A DNA stretch of 64,000 nt from Prostheceraeus crozeri (taxonomy: Eukaryota > Platyhelminthes > Polycladida > Euryleptidae): assembly GCA_907163375.1 (NCBI GenBank), contig CAJQUW010000498.1, positions 310,001 to 374,000 on the forward strand, in the 5' to 3' direction. Both the position numbers and the translations under genes were made by a program. Of this stretch, positions 45,781 to 57,772 are shown in pieces (within the stretch, counting starts at the first letter, position 1; the number at the start of each line of letters is the position of its first letter). Under the pieces are notes generated by a model. It did no database searches and was not told where the DNA came from. It worked only from the letters and a program-made list of their open reading frames with translations.

Positions 45781-46449
45781 GAATGCGCTCGAATAAGTAC
45801 TACGGGAAACGCCCTTGTATCAATTGGATTCCATCTGGCTTTAGGGACATACTTGATTGAACAATTAACTCATTCTGAAAAATTTGATGAAGAGTTTTTG
45901 GCAGGAAAAATGAGAGGATCACTGAAACAGTCGGTCAAAGACTTCTCATCGTTGAATAGCTGCAGAACTCAGGCTAAGAATCCAAATGGTTCGACTCCTG
46001 TGTCATTTTTGCAAAAAACATCGTTGTCAGACTTGTCTGTGGCGAGTGGCGGGAAGAGCCCGCAATCCCCATTGTGCTCAGGAATCACAGATAGAGGTGG
46101 CGACGCTGGGGCGTCTCTGCAGTCGCTTGATCCTCTTCATTTGGAATGTGGAGGCCATGGGGTCGACTGCGCTCACTGCAGTGTACTTCCGCTAAGTCTT
46201 TTTGTTTGGGAGAAGGGAGGGATGTCGGTTAAGGTGTGTGGGAACTCAAAAGCTGCATCGACGACGATCCAGCCACGTTCTATCGATCCGCTGCCGGTTA
46301 GGATGCTCAGAGGCAAATCTGGTAAGGGAGGAAGATGCCAACAACTCATACAGATGTTGGGACATCGATCTCTGGACTCTCCGACGTATCTCTCTCCGTC
46401 TCTGGCTAGTCGCAGGAGCTTAGGTAAACTGAATATGACGCAATACTGA
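45781..46449 (+). CDS. candidate terminal coding exon of an unrecognised host gene
   Basis: The segment begins exactly after a pyrimidine-rich acceptor (TTTTCAG) and stays open for 222 codons to a TGA at 46447-46449. It is clearly richer in GC and CpG than its flanks. The start has a hydrophobic stretch (NALVSIGFHLALGTYLI); the rest is rich in Ser, Gly and Lys, with several SP-type sites (KTSLSD, KSPQSP, SLDSPTYLSPS) that look like phosphorylation targets. An AATAAA lies at about 46594-46599, consistent with a 3' terminal exon. Possible donors at 46321 (G then GTAAGG) and 46424 (TTAG then GTAAAC) would make it internal instead. I do not recognise the protein and assign no function. Partner exons were not found, so a retained or decayed gene piece is possible. 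Confidence 0.45.
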   Translation, partial: ECARISTTGNALVSIGFHLALGTYLIEQLTHSEKFDEEFLAGKMRGSLKQSVKDFSSLNSCRTQAKNPNGSTPVSFLQKTSLSDLSVASGGKSPQSPLCSGITDRGGDAGASLQSLDPLHLECGGHGVDCAHCSVLPLSLFVWEKGGMSVKVCGNSKAASTTIQPRSIDPLPVRMLRGKSGKGGRCQQLIQMLGHRSLDSPTYLSPSLASRRSLGKLNMTQY

Positions 46450-46786
46450 CTATTGGTGAGCGACGGAAAGAAGGAAATTCTAATAACAAGTCTGACCCAA
46501 CCAGGTTTGAATTCTATCATGAAGACAAATCTAGCCTATGCGCTTCCTGAATCAAATTTCTAATTCTAAATTCAAATCTTGCGACAAAACAAATAATAAA
46601 ATCAGAGAAACAGTTCTCTCTCATTGTCGTACTCATTGGATGTCTGGCGTTTCACTATCAATCTGGATAGTAAATTGTTAGGTGAATTTCAACCTACAGC
46701 AATTCTTTTCGACCTGAGTGACAGTGCGCGCTTGTACGCATAGACGGATGATATAGTGCTGATGGACTTTTGTGGTTATAAGGAGG
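46450..46786. other. 3' flank of the 45.8 kb exon
   Basis: Contains an AATAAA polyadenylation-type signal (about 46594-46599) and no further coding segment. Confidence 0.4.
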
Positions 46787-47209
46787 CAGGGATTATCAAA
46801 AATTAATTGAACTTCAATTAATTGATTGCTCAGTAATTGCAATGACAATTAATTGATTGCTTAGTAATTAGCTCGCATAGAGAGTTCCTGTATCTGGACA
46901 ATTTTTTGCTTCCCTAGAGTCCACTACTCTCACGTAAGGTGGTCTTTAACAGCAGGACGCGACACGCGCGCACACGCTTCTAATATCTAGGAGTTCATTA
47001 ATGATGCAAAAACTATTACAACAAATATCAAGGCCACCTGATTGATGTCAATTAATTGATTGTATAGAATTTCAATTCCAATTAATTAATTGCCTTGTAA
47101 TTGCATGAAATTTTGATTTCAGCTAATTGATTGTTCACGAATGCCAATTTCAATTAATTGATTGATTGAAAAGAGCAATTATACTGCAATCAATTTTTGA
47201 TAATCCCTG
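46787..47209. mobile_element. hAT-type MITE
   Basis: The ends are CAGGGATTATCAAAAATTAA (from 46787) and, in complement, CAGGGATTATCAAAAATTGA (ending 47209). The eight bases outside each end are TAAGGAGG and CAAGGTGG, a decayed 8-bp target duplication. CAGGG ends and 8-bp duplications are hAT features. The interior repeats CAATTAATTGATTG-type units in both halves, a subterminal array. No transposase is encoded in the 423 bp. Confidence 0.85.
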
Positions 47210-47335
47210 CAAGGTGGAACTATTATCAGAAATAATCACTTAATAGTTGTGAAATAGGGAATGTCTTTACAAACTGAATTGCTATCTAGCTGTAGCATGT
47301 TCATTAACATTTCATTTTCAAGCTTCTGTGTAATT

Positions 47336-47512
47336 ACTCCCTCATCAGAGATTTGAATGTGTTGACTGCTGTCAAACTGAGATTTTTCTGGATCATCGTG
47401 ATACTTTTGGTGCCCTTCATGCCGACTTCCAATGATGGTTTCGGGGCTTGACTTTTAGGCCTTAAGGTCGATAGGCCAAACACTTGTCCACTGTGCAACG
47501 GAGGCCCCAAGG
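47336..47512 (-). repeat. tRNA-derived SINE, family 1
   Basis: On the minus strand the head is GGCCTCCGTTGCACAGTGG with an A box, then TTTGGCCTATCGACC, a worn B box, and GGAAGTCGGCATGAAGGGCA, matching the 9.8 kb copy. The far 3' part is lost or diverged. Confidence 0.75.
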
Positions 47513-47887
47513 TGAGATTAAAAAAACTGCGCAAGCAATGCACATGAATACATGAACAAAGCGAATAAACTACCGCCAGTTGGTGTTCCTGGTCGCGGCG
47601 ACGACGCTATATCTCATTCAAAACTTAATTGACTAAAGTTAACACAAGATTTGTAAAGTTACTGGAGAAAGGTGAGTTGGTGGCTAATAATGACCTGCTA
47701 ATAATTGCTAATAATGCTGTTATTTTAATCAACATGATTATGATGGAAATAGAAAATCGCTCAACGATATGGGATATCGCATGTGAGGCATATACTCTTA
47801 ATGTCTAATCAGTGAATGGATAGTGAAAAGAAAAGATGAGCTGGTTTTTTATCCTTATTATATTCTTCTGAACGAGATAGCAGCATG

Positions 47888-48045
47888 TTGACAATTGGTC
47901 ACCGCTGTGGTCGCCATCCCGGGGTCGCTCACTTCTTAAGTATCAAGCGGGTCGCCGTTGCCGGAGGCCCTTAGTTCTCCTCTAAGAACATTGATCACAA
48001 GGTAGAAAGATCGCAAAGTCAAGCATCTTGCCACTGTGTCGGGGT
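47888..48045 (-). repeat. tRNA-derived SINE, related family
   Basis: On the minus strand ACCCCGACACAGTGGCAAGA (A box) and CTTGACTTTGCGATCTTTC resemble the head of family 1. The body (GGCCTCCGGCAACGGCGACC) is different, so it is a relative or a subfamily. Confidence 0.55.
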
Positions 48046-49016
48046 ACTTTCATTAAGCAAACTTTATTTAAAGATAGATTTGCATACGTACCTTTAACGC
48101 ACTGGTGAACTCTCTAGATGTCGGACATTAACATACTACGTGGTTGTAGACTCTGCTCATTGATAAAATCATTTCAATCTATAATCACGGCCACTGGCCG
48201 TTTTCATCAAAGCTAAGACACATCTTTACGGCAGATTTCTGAGCTTCTCAAATATTTCAAATAGACTACAAGCTTTAGAAACTGTCAAGCACCTGCATTT
48301 GATTAATCAACCTTATTCATATCCTGTGATTTCATGTGCTTTCGAAACTTGCCCTCATTTGCTATAGCTTTTAACGGGTGATCAATTTGAAAGGAAGTAG
48401 AGCTTTTAGATGTAAGTGCTTCCCTTGTTCTCTTTCTGAAGTCAATGTATTTTAGTACATGTGTATAAGTTTGCATTGTCATGACTTTTGACTGACAGAT
48501 ATCATGGATGATTTGTTCCGTGGTGTACCTTGCTACTATTTCCCTACTATCATTAACTGACGATCAAACAAATGAACGAAATGAATATCTTCAAAATCAT
48601 TGTACCTCTGTATGTTAAATGAGTCTGAAACGTGCATTTATCAAGAATAGACAAATACTGATTTTTTGTTGATTCTGCAGTTGCAATGCTTATACAAGAT
48701 TGTACAAATTAATTCAACGTCCTTGAAAAAGCTGAGTACTTATCGAGGAAGTGTATGATTAAACACAAAACCGCTCCTCTCCGAATTAGAATGAAACACC
48801 AGCATCAACAGTAGACGAAATGACAGAGCAAGTACAAGTACATCCATATTAGGTAGAGTAACATCTCAGTATTAATTAAATCCCCAATGTGATCGATTTT
48901 ATGAAATGAACTCATACCACATGCAAGATGTGCCAAGGAATTGACCGCATGATTATGATAGCAACACAGAAGAGGGGACCGTATTACCTTTTAAATCTGC
49001 GTGCCATGTTATGAAA
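48046..49016. other. no gene recognised
   Basis: AT-rich non-coding DNA. Confidence 0.45.
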
Positions 49017-49154
49017 AATGTCGCAGGGCAATATAACATCAACATGGATTTTTGAGGGCAACAATGTAGGACATTAGAGGGAGCGCAAGAGCCTCAAAAT
49101 GTCCTACATTGTTGCCCGAAAAAATCTATGTTAATACTATTGTGCGTAATTGAA
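49017..49154. mobile_element. small foldback MITE with GGGCAACAATGTAGGACATT stem
   Basis: The arms (about 49021-49080 and 49092-49154) pair over nearly 60 bp, best at GGGCAACAATGTAGGACATT, around a loop of about 11 bp. The outer right end reads, in complement, TCAATTACGCACAATA. The same TCAATTACGCACAAT occurs at 49296-49310, so a second partial copy or end lies about 140 bp away. TACATTGTTGCC also recurs near 49259. Confidence 0.75.
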
Positions 49155-49312
49155 ATGAACTGAGCAGCAATACTATGAATGCATATGCAGATATAAACTG
49201 ATTGAGATTTCAAAAAAGTCTTTCACATGCATAGATAGAGAAATCATCATTACGGGATACATTGTTGCCTTCCTTTTTCCACATTGTACCATAGGTCAAT
49301 TACGCACAATAT

Positions 49313-51085
49313 ATTTTATCTTGCCTTCTGGGAGGGTAAGATGAGCTTTCATAGAAATATTCATGTATTGTAGTCATATTGATTATTGGACATTTGCTAT
49401 AGATTCAGAAAATAAGTTATTCTATGAATCCAGGCCGGCGAGAAGATCGCAAAAATCCTCTACTTCTTCGAGGCCTTGGATTTCTATGTTTTCTTGCCCC
49501 CTGACTTCATAGAAAGTAGCATTATATCATGTATTTTAAGGGAAGAAATATCATGCATAGACGAGGCTGTGTTAGCAGCCGAGACTGTCAGATATTTCTG
49601 ACGTCAAAAGCCATGTTATAATGCTATCGCATGCTACTCTTAAGAAGTCTATGAACATTAGACTTTTGATAACTGCTAGTAACAGATAACGGAGGGATGT
49701 AGAAATCTTTGATAAACTTTCAGTGAGGTGTATGTACAACAACCTGCTGTCTACGAGTAGTATACAGGGAGAAACTCCGGGCCGATTGCCGAGAAGATTT
49801 CTGTGTAACTACAAGTAGACAGCTAAGTTACTGACATGTGAACTACGATAGCTATGCAGTTTTGTAGAGATTTATCGGAGAACTAGATCCTCTAGTAGAT
49901 TTACTTGATTTGAAATTTGAAGTCTGAAGTATCATATAAATGCGTGCATATATATGCACACACGAATATATTCAAATATATGCATTGCACGAAGCATGGC
50001 ACGAATATGTGAAGCAATGTGGTGCAATTTCAAAAGTGTATTGCTGTTGCCGAATAGAAATACAGAAGAGGGAAGCAAAGTGTCATTTAGAGGGCAACAA
50101 TGAGTTGTCAGAGAATAAAGTAATAGAAGTTGCAAAGATACGTCAGCCAGGTAGAAGCATGAAATGTGCGCTAATTGAAGCTTTTACCACTATGGATTTT
50201 GAAACGGACGCTTGTTGATCCTTGCCCGCCTGTTGGAATATCTGACAAAGTAATTTCATTTCTATGGAATCTCAAGCGGTGATGCTTTTTTTCAAACACT
50301 AATCGATAATGCGAACAAAACAGTTTCGTCAACATTTTTCGTAATCATAATTGTCATCCTTTTGCAAATTCCTTTCAGAGAGGTTTTGCTAAAATGTACA
50401 ACAAATTTGTCCTTGGAACAATGAAACACATTTATGAGTCTCAATTGCAGTTCATCAATTTGGCTTCGAACTGATTTTGGAATCGATCACAATTTCTAAT
50501 TCACTTTGCAAACGTGCCGGATAAACAACTACATCACTTCTGCATGCATTGTAATTCATTACAACTCATTATCATTGATCAAAGGATGTTCAACACTTAG
50601 ATATAAATATTCGTTTATTTTGGAGTAATCAATAAATAAATTGTGTCGTGAATATGTTATCCATTTTGTTATCGATGATTTTTCATAAATATACACCGCA
50701 GCTGAATATCGTAAATAATGATGTATTGGGAGCTTTTGGAATTCTGATAAAAGTTACAAAGTTGCAAGGATTAGCAGTTGCGATTGAGTTGATTTAGATT
50801 TGTTATCGACAAGACAATTACCACTCTAGTACATGTTGTAGATCTTGATATGTTGCATCCGATTGTTTATGCAAAAGAAGAATCCATCACTTTTATGCAT
50901 GCTGTGATTTATTCCTGCCTTTCATCGCCAACCCTCGATAGAGTTTTCATATATATCGCAGAGAAGTCTTATTTCTAAAGATTCGGCGGAGCAAATGACA
51001 GTTTGGCCACTAGAAGACATTGAAGTAGGTTATCCATCTGAAGAGGGCTTTAGTGACGATAATCTGAGAACTCAGCAGACGGAAA
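49313..51085. other. no gene recognised
   Basis: AT-rich DNA; a 92-codon plus frame at 49940-50218 has no domain or splice support. Confidence 0.4.
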
Positions 51086-51090
51086 ATAAC

Positions 51091-51168
51091 TGCGCTTTTT
51101 GGTGGATTTGAACCACCGACCTCTGGCATTCGAGGCCAACGCTATACCAACTGAGCTATCGACGGGCG
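51091..51168 (-). repeat. tRNA-like sequence, CGA anticodon position (SINE head or pseudo-tRNA)
   Basis: The minus strand has a D-arm region with A box TAGCTCAGTTGG, an anticodon arm TTGGC-CTCGAAT-GCCAG (anticodon position CGA), and a perfect T arm GGTGG-TTCAAAT-CCACC. The acceptor ends do not pair (only about 2 of 7) and the variable loop is too short for serine tRNA, which a CGA anticodon would imply. It is therefore probably a tRNA-derived SINE head or a pseudogene and not a working tRNA. Confidence 0.6.
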
Positions 51169-51670
51169 ATAGTACAACATAAGTTCTCAATTGAAGAACC
51201 CACGTGAAAGAATCAGATGGCTTCATCCCCCAAGACAACATAGCATTAACCGTCAAACCAAACTACTGAAGCAAGATATCAGTAATTCAAAGCTAGCATT
51301 ATGCTTATAATCTGACAGCACGTTAGTGCCCGAATGAATGTCTGCTTCCACCGTGCTTTAATGCCAGTTGTACTTCCATTGTAACCGCAATAAAGTCGCG
51401 CGAAAAGAAAGCTGATGATGTGATGAACATGTATGCTACAAGCATACAAGTTATCATAGAAAATTCATGTTCATCTATGGTAAATAGAAATTTCAGGGCA
51501 TTAATATTTCTGCTCTCAATAAAGCTTCCAGAGGACACAGATATCTATTCCACAAATACGCACAAATATTCTCACCATAGAAATTTCGTGCAATAATAAT
51601 ATACCATAGACATTTTTGAAAGTAATGCATGATTTTGTCGGTGCCCTCCAAATCGTCCATCGTGCTTCAG
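51169..51670. other. no gene recognised
   Basis: AT-rich non-coding DNA. Confidence 0.45.
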
Positions 51671-52068
51671 TCCGGCAACCAGAATGAGCTTCTGCAGGGA
51701 ACGAGACCGAAAATAAGACTTTCACAGAATAATGTACACCCTACGTCTATCACGAATCTGCGCGTCTGCCGAGTTGTAGTTAGTTCATCTACTTGTCAGG
51801 CAGGATCAAAGAGATACACATGTCAATCCAATAGGACGCAGATCACAGTTTTTGGCAAAAATGAAATTTTCTATGTTTTCTCCAAGGAACTAATGTACCA
51901 AGTCTAGAGCCATAACTTTTTTACACATAATGTCTTCAGATCATTTTATTATGATGATCATGAACATTTATCTATGAAGCTACATACATTCAGATTTGGC
52001 AAGTCTTTCTCGCACACATCGCCGATCAGAAGTATGATAGTATCACATACACATGACAGGAAATGACC
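51671..52068 (+). repeat. dispersed repeat A, near full-length copy
   Basis: The copy starts near CCGGCAACCAGAATGAGCTT and runs through GCCATAACTTTTTTACA to ATCAGAAGTATGATAGTATC (about 52026-52045). Its first 240 bp are open in one frame with residue patterns LLQGTRPK, LRVCRVV and STCQAGSK, parallel to the frames of the 3.3 and 7.5 kb copies. Confidence 0.7.
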
Positions 52069-55000
52069 TAGAGATATGTCATGACAATTTTATTAAATTA
52101 ATTTATTTAATTGATTCTCAACTTTATTTCAAAATATCTAGGCGTCCCTAGTACAGCTCAGAACTTGAAAATGTGTGAAGCTTGAGACATCTAGGAGTCT
52201 AAATTATGAACCAAAGGAATCAACTCAATGTCATTTTTACTAGGAATGCGAAGAAGGATGTTGGAATGCTCCTACCCTAATGGTATAAAATAGCAAATTA
52301 GACAACCTTAATTCTGTAATAAAAACCGTTTAATTTGGCATTGGAGATATATAAATGACTTTCATAGAAAAATTATGGTTGAAATATTGGCTAATAAACC
52401 TACTTGCTCATTAGCAATGTTACATTTTACAAGTCGTCAGATTCATGATTATCTTGGAGAGGTAGCCTTTCCTTAAATTAACTTCGATGGAAATGAAAGA
52501 CTTATCAATAAGAGTACTTTCTTGTGCTTGATCATGTCACAAATTACCTGGCAGTGAAAGAGTAAAATATCTTAATCAAGGACTATGATCACAATTAATT
52601 TTCAGATATACACGTAAAAGTATCACAACATTATTCAGATAAGAAGCAAGCACTAAACTTCGGATGTGAATGTGGGTACTTTTGACCCGAGATAGATATA
52701 ATAGAATTATATCTAAGAAAATTCCACATACACGAGCATAATAGAGTCTTACCACATTGAGTATTACCATTATTATGATTCTAATCTTTGTAACTCAATT
52801 CTGCTCAGTGATTTTATGACGGTAGAATGCACTCAGTTAGCTAATGATTTGGGAAAGCGTCTTAACTTAACAGAGCCATTTATCTTGCTGGAAGAAGGGT
52901 CATTATCTAAATTTGCTAAACAAACAAACTCTAAAAATGAGCCAAGTAAAATAATGAATTTTCAATTTTGCATCAAGGCTCTGATTATAATGCTGTTCAT
53001 GATATTTCCATAATAATCAATATAAACTCCAATATTGAAAGATGGTGGTTTTATTTTCTTTTTCGTTATTTTATACAATTAGTTTAAGTTAACGGATGTT
53101 AACTGAAATTAATTGTAAAACACAACGGAAAAGAAAATAAAATCAGCGTCTTTCAGTGTTGGCTCTTTCCAATCACATGCATTCAAAACATGACAAATAG
53201 CTAAGGTGATATATTCAAAACTTTAATTCCTTTTCATTAAGCTTCTTATCAAGTACTCTATTTGGTATCTAATGATATGCATGTCAAAATCTCAAGCACC
53301 ACATAGCTATAGGAGCATATAACCGCATAGGAACATAATCTTCATTGAAAAATTGAATATTTTGTTATAACAATTTTCACTGTTTGCTGACACTTTTTTG
53401 GGTAGATACTCTACCTACTATATGCATGTACTTACTCTCTTGACGAAATCTTTACAATTGAATATGTTATTGAGCTACAACCAAATTAATTCGAAGTTGT
53501 AGTTTTGATCGCAGGTTTCATGTCAGTATTAAATTCTAGGAAAATAAAAAATCCAACTGAAAAAATGAAAGCATTGCTCTGTAATACTCTCGCTAAATAG
53601 TGTCACAATAAAGGAAATGACATTCCTTCAATGCATCGTTTATAGCGGTTTAGAGCGCATTTGTTGCTATTGTGGCTTTTCTGCCGTGACAGAAACATTC
53701 CATTTCCATTGTATTTTGCTTTTCTCACATTTGGTTCTGGGCTATTTTGCATGTGAAATATCGAGACCCTATGTAATCTTATAAACATTTTCTGTTTTCA
53801 AGCATTCAGCAAACATTTTGATAAGTCTAACTGACTAAAACATTTGATCACTGCCTCTGACACAGCTCAAATAGGGAAAGATTAATTTTGCACCTGCCTG
53901 CCTATCTAGTTCAAAATAATGTTTCTCTGTAGGATACACATGTCTCTATCAAGTTGAGATTCCCTACCTCATTCGACTCGAGTGTAATTAATTTTTATGA
54001 TACCGTTTGCGCACAAAGAAACCGCAATCAGAAGCCAATTTTTGACGGCACGCACTTGAAGAAAGAATCGAAGTTGCCTGTGTAAAGACTTGACAATAAT
54101 GGAAACAAGAGCACACGAAGTTTCTCGGCCATTTCTTCGAGCGGCAGGTAAACAAAACTCTGGCAATAGAACTCATTTGTGTTCTTAGAGCTGAACAAAT
54201 AGAAGAATCCCGTGAAAGATTCAATATTCAACAAAAAATGTCTTAATTTTACCGAAATTGATTTTTGCGAATCAGAAGAAATGCTTTTGACAACGATATG
54301 ATAGAAACTGTGGATCTGCTTTTGTTATATACTTCGTAAGTTTAAGTTGCATTTGTTCCTCATTTGGCTTCATTTTGAAAATAATGATTAAAGAGCAAAT
54401 TTTATCTACTAAGTGGATCAGGCATTATCATAATTGATAATTGCGCATTCATTCCAGTTTTCAAAACTATTTCAACCATGCAAGTTGATGACAGCAATTA
54501 TCAAAATACATTCGAAGGACTGACTTATGCTGTGGGAAATGAAAGTTAGAATGGTCGATCAACCAAAGAATGGGTCCAGAAAATTACGGGAAACTAACAA
54601 GCCTAGGAGAACATCAGCCAAATTAGAACATTGCCGATAAATAGCAAAAATTTGCAAATCGAATGTCGACAACTGTTCGAAATGAAAGAAAACTGATATC
54701 ATAATGTTGATTAATATGGACAGGTTGATTCAAATCTGCTCGCCTATGATATCTCATGCTGTAGCAGAGAGCAACTGTCCTGAAATCAGCTACAACTACA
54801 ATACTGTGGCTCTAGAGGAGGAGATATCAGTCATCTTGAAAGCTGATCAATGTAAGAGTGACATTTACACAAATTGCATTACTGATCTTAGTGCCCATAC
54901 AATAGATCCACCCTGGCAGGTTTACCATGATTTGAATCTCGCAGAGCTAAAATAGTACATTTGACGATGGTTACAGCGAATCTGGTTTTAAGGAATTCTA

Positions 55001-56970
55001 TTGAACCACTCAAATTGATTGTTATTTTGCATTTAACTTATTAAGAATTTCTATTTTCTTGAAGCTGTAAGTTCAGGGCAATTTGATATAAGGTAGAGCT
55101 GTCACGACAATATAGAATCGCCATTTACTCTTACATGAGATTGCTTTTCGGCGATGATTAATTGATTTTATCACTGTATACTCTTGTAATCAGAAAAGCA
55201 TAAATTCCGGTCCATTTGGTTGAATCACGAAATTACTGGCTTCCCAAATATCATTGAATTTCATGAAGCAAACTCATTTTTAATGCCGAAGAAACGGGTG
55301 TTATTTCATCGTATAAAATGCCATACTCATGAATTTCTGATAAACTGTCACGGAAATGGCTATCTGAATAATGTGGGCGTAAATTATACTTTGTTCAGAA
55401 CAATCAAATTAAAAAAAAATTTGTTTATAAGCAATCAGCAATCAATGTGTTGCATTTGGTATTTTAGTCAATTAATTCGTTGACATGGGCAATTATGCAA
55501 TCAATTACAGTCCGTTGTGAATGCGATCGCAGCTACATTATCGTTGATTGACCGAATTTCTTTATTTTTGTTTTATCAAATTATCTACTACTTTTTTACA
55601 ATCTGTAATTGGTATTTGAGATTGCTTGCCATCAAGCAGTTAAATTGGAATAACCAAGCAATCGATTAATTGAAATTCAATTATTAACGATGGCGCATGG
55701 AGATTCTTCAGATCAAGTATTTTGCTTGACAAAATTTCAAAATAGCACTCACTCTCTTTTAGCCGAAATTATATTTACTTCTAAAATTATGCAGACAGGT
55801 GGACCGGTTTCAGCACTCAGTGCATTTATCAAGACACAAAAGTAAAAACCTGCAATGGCTGAAGCAATGCACTTAAATAAGGTAACACGATGATCACTCA
55901 CACCAGTTCATCTTTACGATTGATTTTAGGCTTCAATTTTCTTATCTAGTCATTCTCAGTTAAACTAGCTTTTATTGGGTTATTCAGTATATCAATAAAG
56001 GACTATATGAAGACATCTATTTAAGAGGTCTGGTCAAAGTGTACCGAAGACATATGAACCGATAGAGCAATTTTACTATTTCTATTGTCAATGCTATGAC
56101 AATGTTCTTGGAAGCGATGTCTAAATGGACGGATTGTAGAACCTATGAAAAAATCACCTTATTAAGAACATGTGACTTTATAGACAACACACCGTCTCTC
56201 AAAAGAATGATAATTATTCAAAAGAATCACAGATTTTACAGCTCGTTAATAGAAGAATTAAAAGGATTGAACTTATTGAAAGTGCTACGTACACTAGAAG
56301 TTACACTAAGCAACATCGAAAAGTTTCCACTATTCATTCTATGAATTTCTATTCTTCATGGACGGTCGTGTGATTAATTGTCAGTTTGCCGATGACTGTG
56401 CGACTAGTCACATGCAGTATTCTGATCTTAATGCTGCATGACCATTATACGGCCAAAATTTCGTATGCCGTGCATTAATGAAATAAGAGAAGTAGTTCAT
56501 ATTTGATAACTATTATTGCACGACGTGCATGTGATGCGTTACTATGTCTACATTTATCAAATGATTTATCTCTACATGACTGTTAAAATCTTGTATCGCA
56601 CTGTGGTTGTACATCATGTATTCGTTGTATGCAAACGTTAATTACAGGACATAGAAATAGAACAAAGACTTTTTGACAAACGGCGATCAGATATCACTCC
56701 CTTTTGAGATTACTGTAATCGGCTAGCCTGCACCTTGTTATTTCTAGGCATAGAAAGCGAATTATTATCAATGGCATTTATATACTGCTATTGTCCAGAA
56801 AAGTTTTACAGTAGATCGACCAATGGCTATGCAAAAGCACATGATTCCTTCGAGTCTTCAATACTGTGGACAAGTACTCATCAATTGCTTCCAATGTCCA
56901 TCGCTATAGATTCAACTGAAGTGCGAAGAGTCCAGCGTGGCGTCATAATACACAGTGGAATGTAGCATCA
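52069..56970. other. no gene recognised (4.9 kb)
   Basis: Long AT-rich stretch. The plus-strand frame at 54704-54955 (83 codons) has reasonable composition but no domain, and its flanking splice signals are weak. I do not call it. Confidence 0.4.
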
Positions 56971-56975
56971 AGTTA

Positions 56976-57023
56976 GTTAATGCACGACTTCGCTTCGCGG
57001 TCTCGACGCTGTCGTGCATTAAC
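56976..57023. repeat. perfect 13-bp stem hairpin
   Basis: GTTAATGCACGAC (56976-56988) and its exact complement GTCGTGCATTAAC (57011-57023) flank a CG-rich 22-base loop. GCATTAATGAAA occurs nearby in direct copies at about 56473 and 57090, so this may be the end structure of a small transposon. Confidence 0.75.
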
Positions 57024-57152
57024 CATTACATATTCATTGATAAACACATAGAAGTCTAATTTAACAAAATCGAATGCCCTATTGTAATGCATTAATGAAA
57101 AACGATAGCTGAATCCAATATAGGTACAATGTATTTAAAGAACATAAAAAAA

Positions 57153-57772
57153 TCAAATTCCAGGATCAGTATCGGGTGCAAGCTTCCCTTGCCAATAACA
57201 GAGCATGCAGACGTCTGGTAGAAAACGACTTTCGTCCATAAAGATAGCCCTCTGCCATGGGTTTTGACGCCAATTGATTCGTTCAATTGCCCATTTTTCT
57301 CTTGTTGAAACATGAGCAGGAAACGGAAGAAATCGCTTTCTCATTCGCCAATATCGCATGCTCGTATCCCGTATGCGTGGACGTATGGTCCGAGCACTTA
57401 AAGGAAACCCAGATGAGCCACGCTCTCGCCACAAAAACCGGAGTAAGGGAGCAGGCGTCGTGGGGTTGCCTCTCACCAAACGAATCAAGCGTCGATCCGC
57501 CCTAGCTGAAGACTATCGCGAGCCTCTTCTGCTTTTCCGTGCGTGTTGCACGTTTCCACGAACTCAAGAAATAACATTTTTATTGCTGTGTGAGATCTAT
57601 CCATTGCCGGAGCTACTTCGAGGATGGAAGCATTGACTTCTATCATTCCGAAAGCTCGCCAGCGCTGTGATTCTGTCATTTGTCGATCCATAAGGCGGTG
57701 CTTATCAAAAGAGTGTCTTTTAAAGATCATTATGGATAGACGGTGTCCTCGGCATGAGCGATCATCATACAA
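57153..57772 (-). pseudogene. decayed Tc1/mariner transposase
   Basis: Two minus-strand frames that overlap at about 57485 together give the N-terminal half of a Tc1-like transposase. First comes a helix-turn-helix part (TESQRWRAFGMIEVNASILE and MDRSHTAIKM). Then, in another frame, comes LSARTIRPRIRDTSMRYWRM, RKRFLP, W-AIERINWRQNPWQRAIFM and DESRF, the first catalytic D region. The sequence then leaves the family, so the second D and the E are missing. It is a truncated, frameshifted copy unrelated in detail to the intact element at 17 kb. Confidence 0.8.

Noticed and set aside
51091-51168. functional tRNA-Ser(CGA)
   Set aside because: The acceptor stem does not pair and the long variable arm of serine tRNAs is missing.
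54704-54955. 83-codon plus-strand open frame as a host exon
   Set aside because: Composition is plausible but the upstream acceptor has no pyrimidine tract, and no domain is visible.
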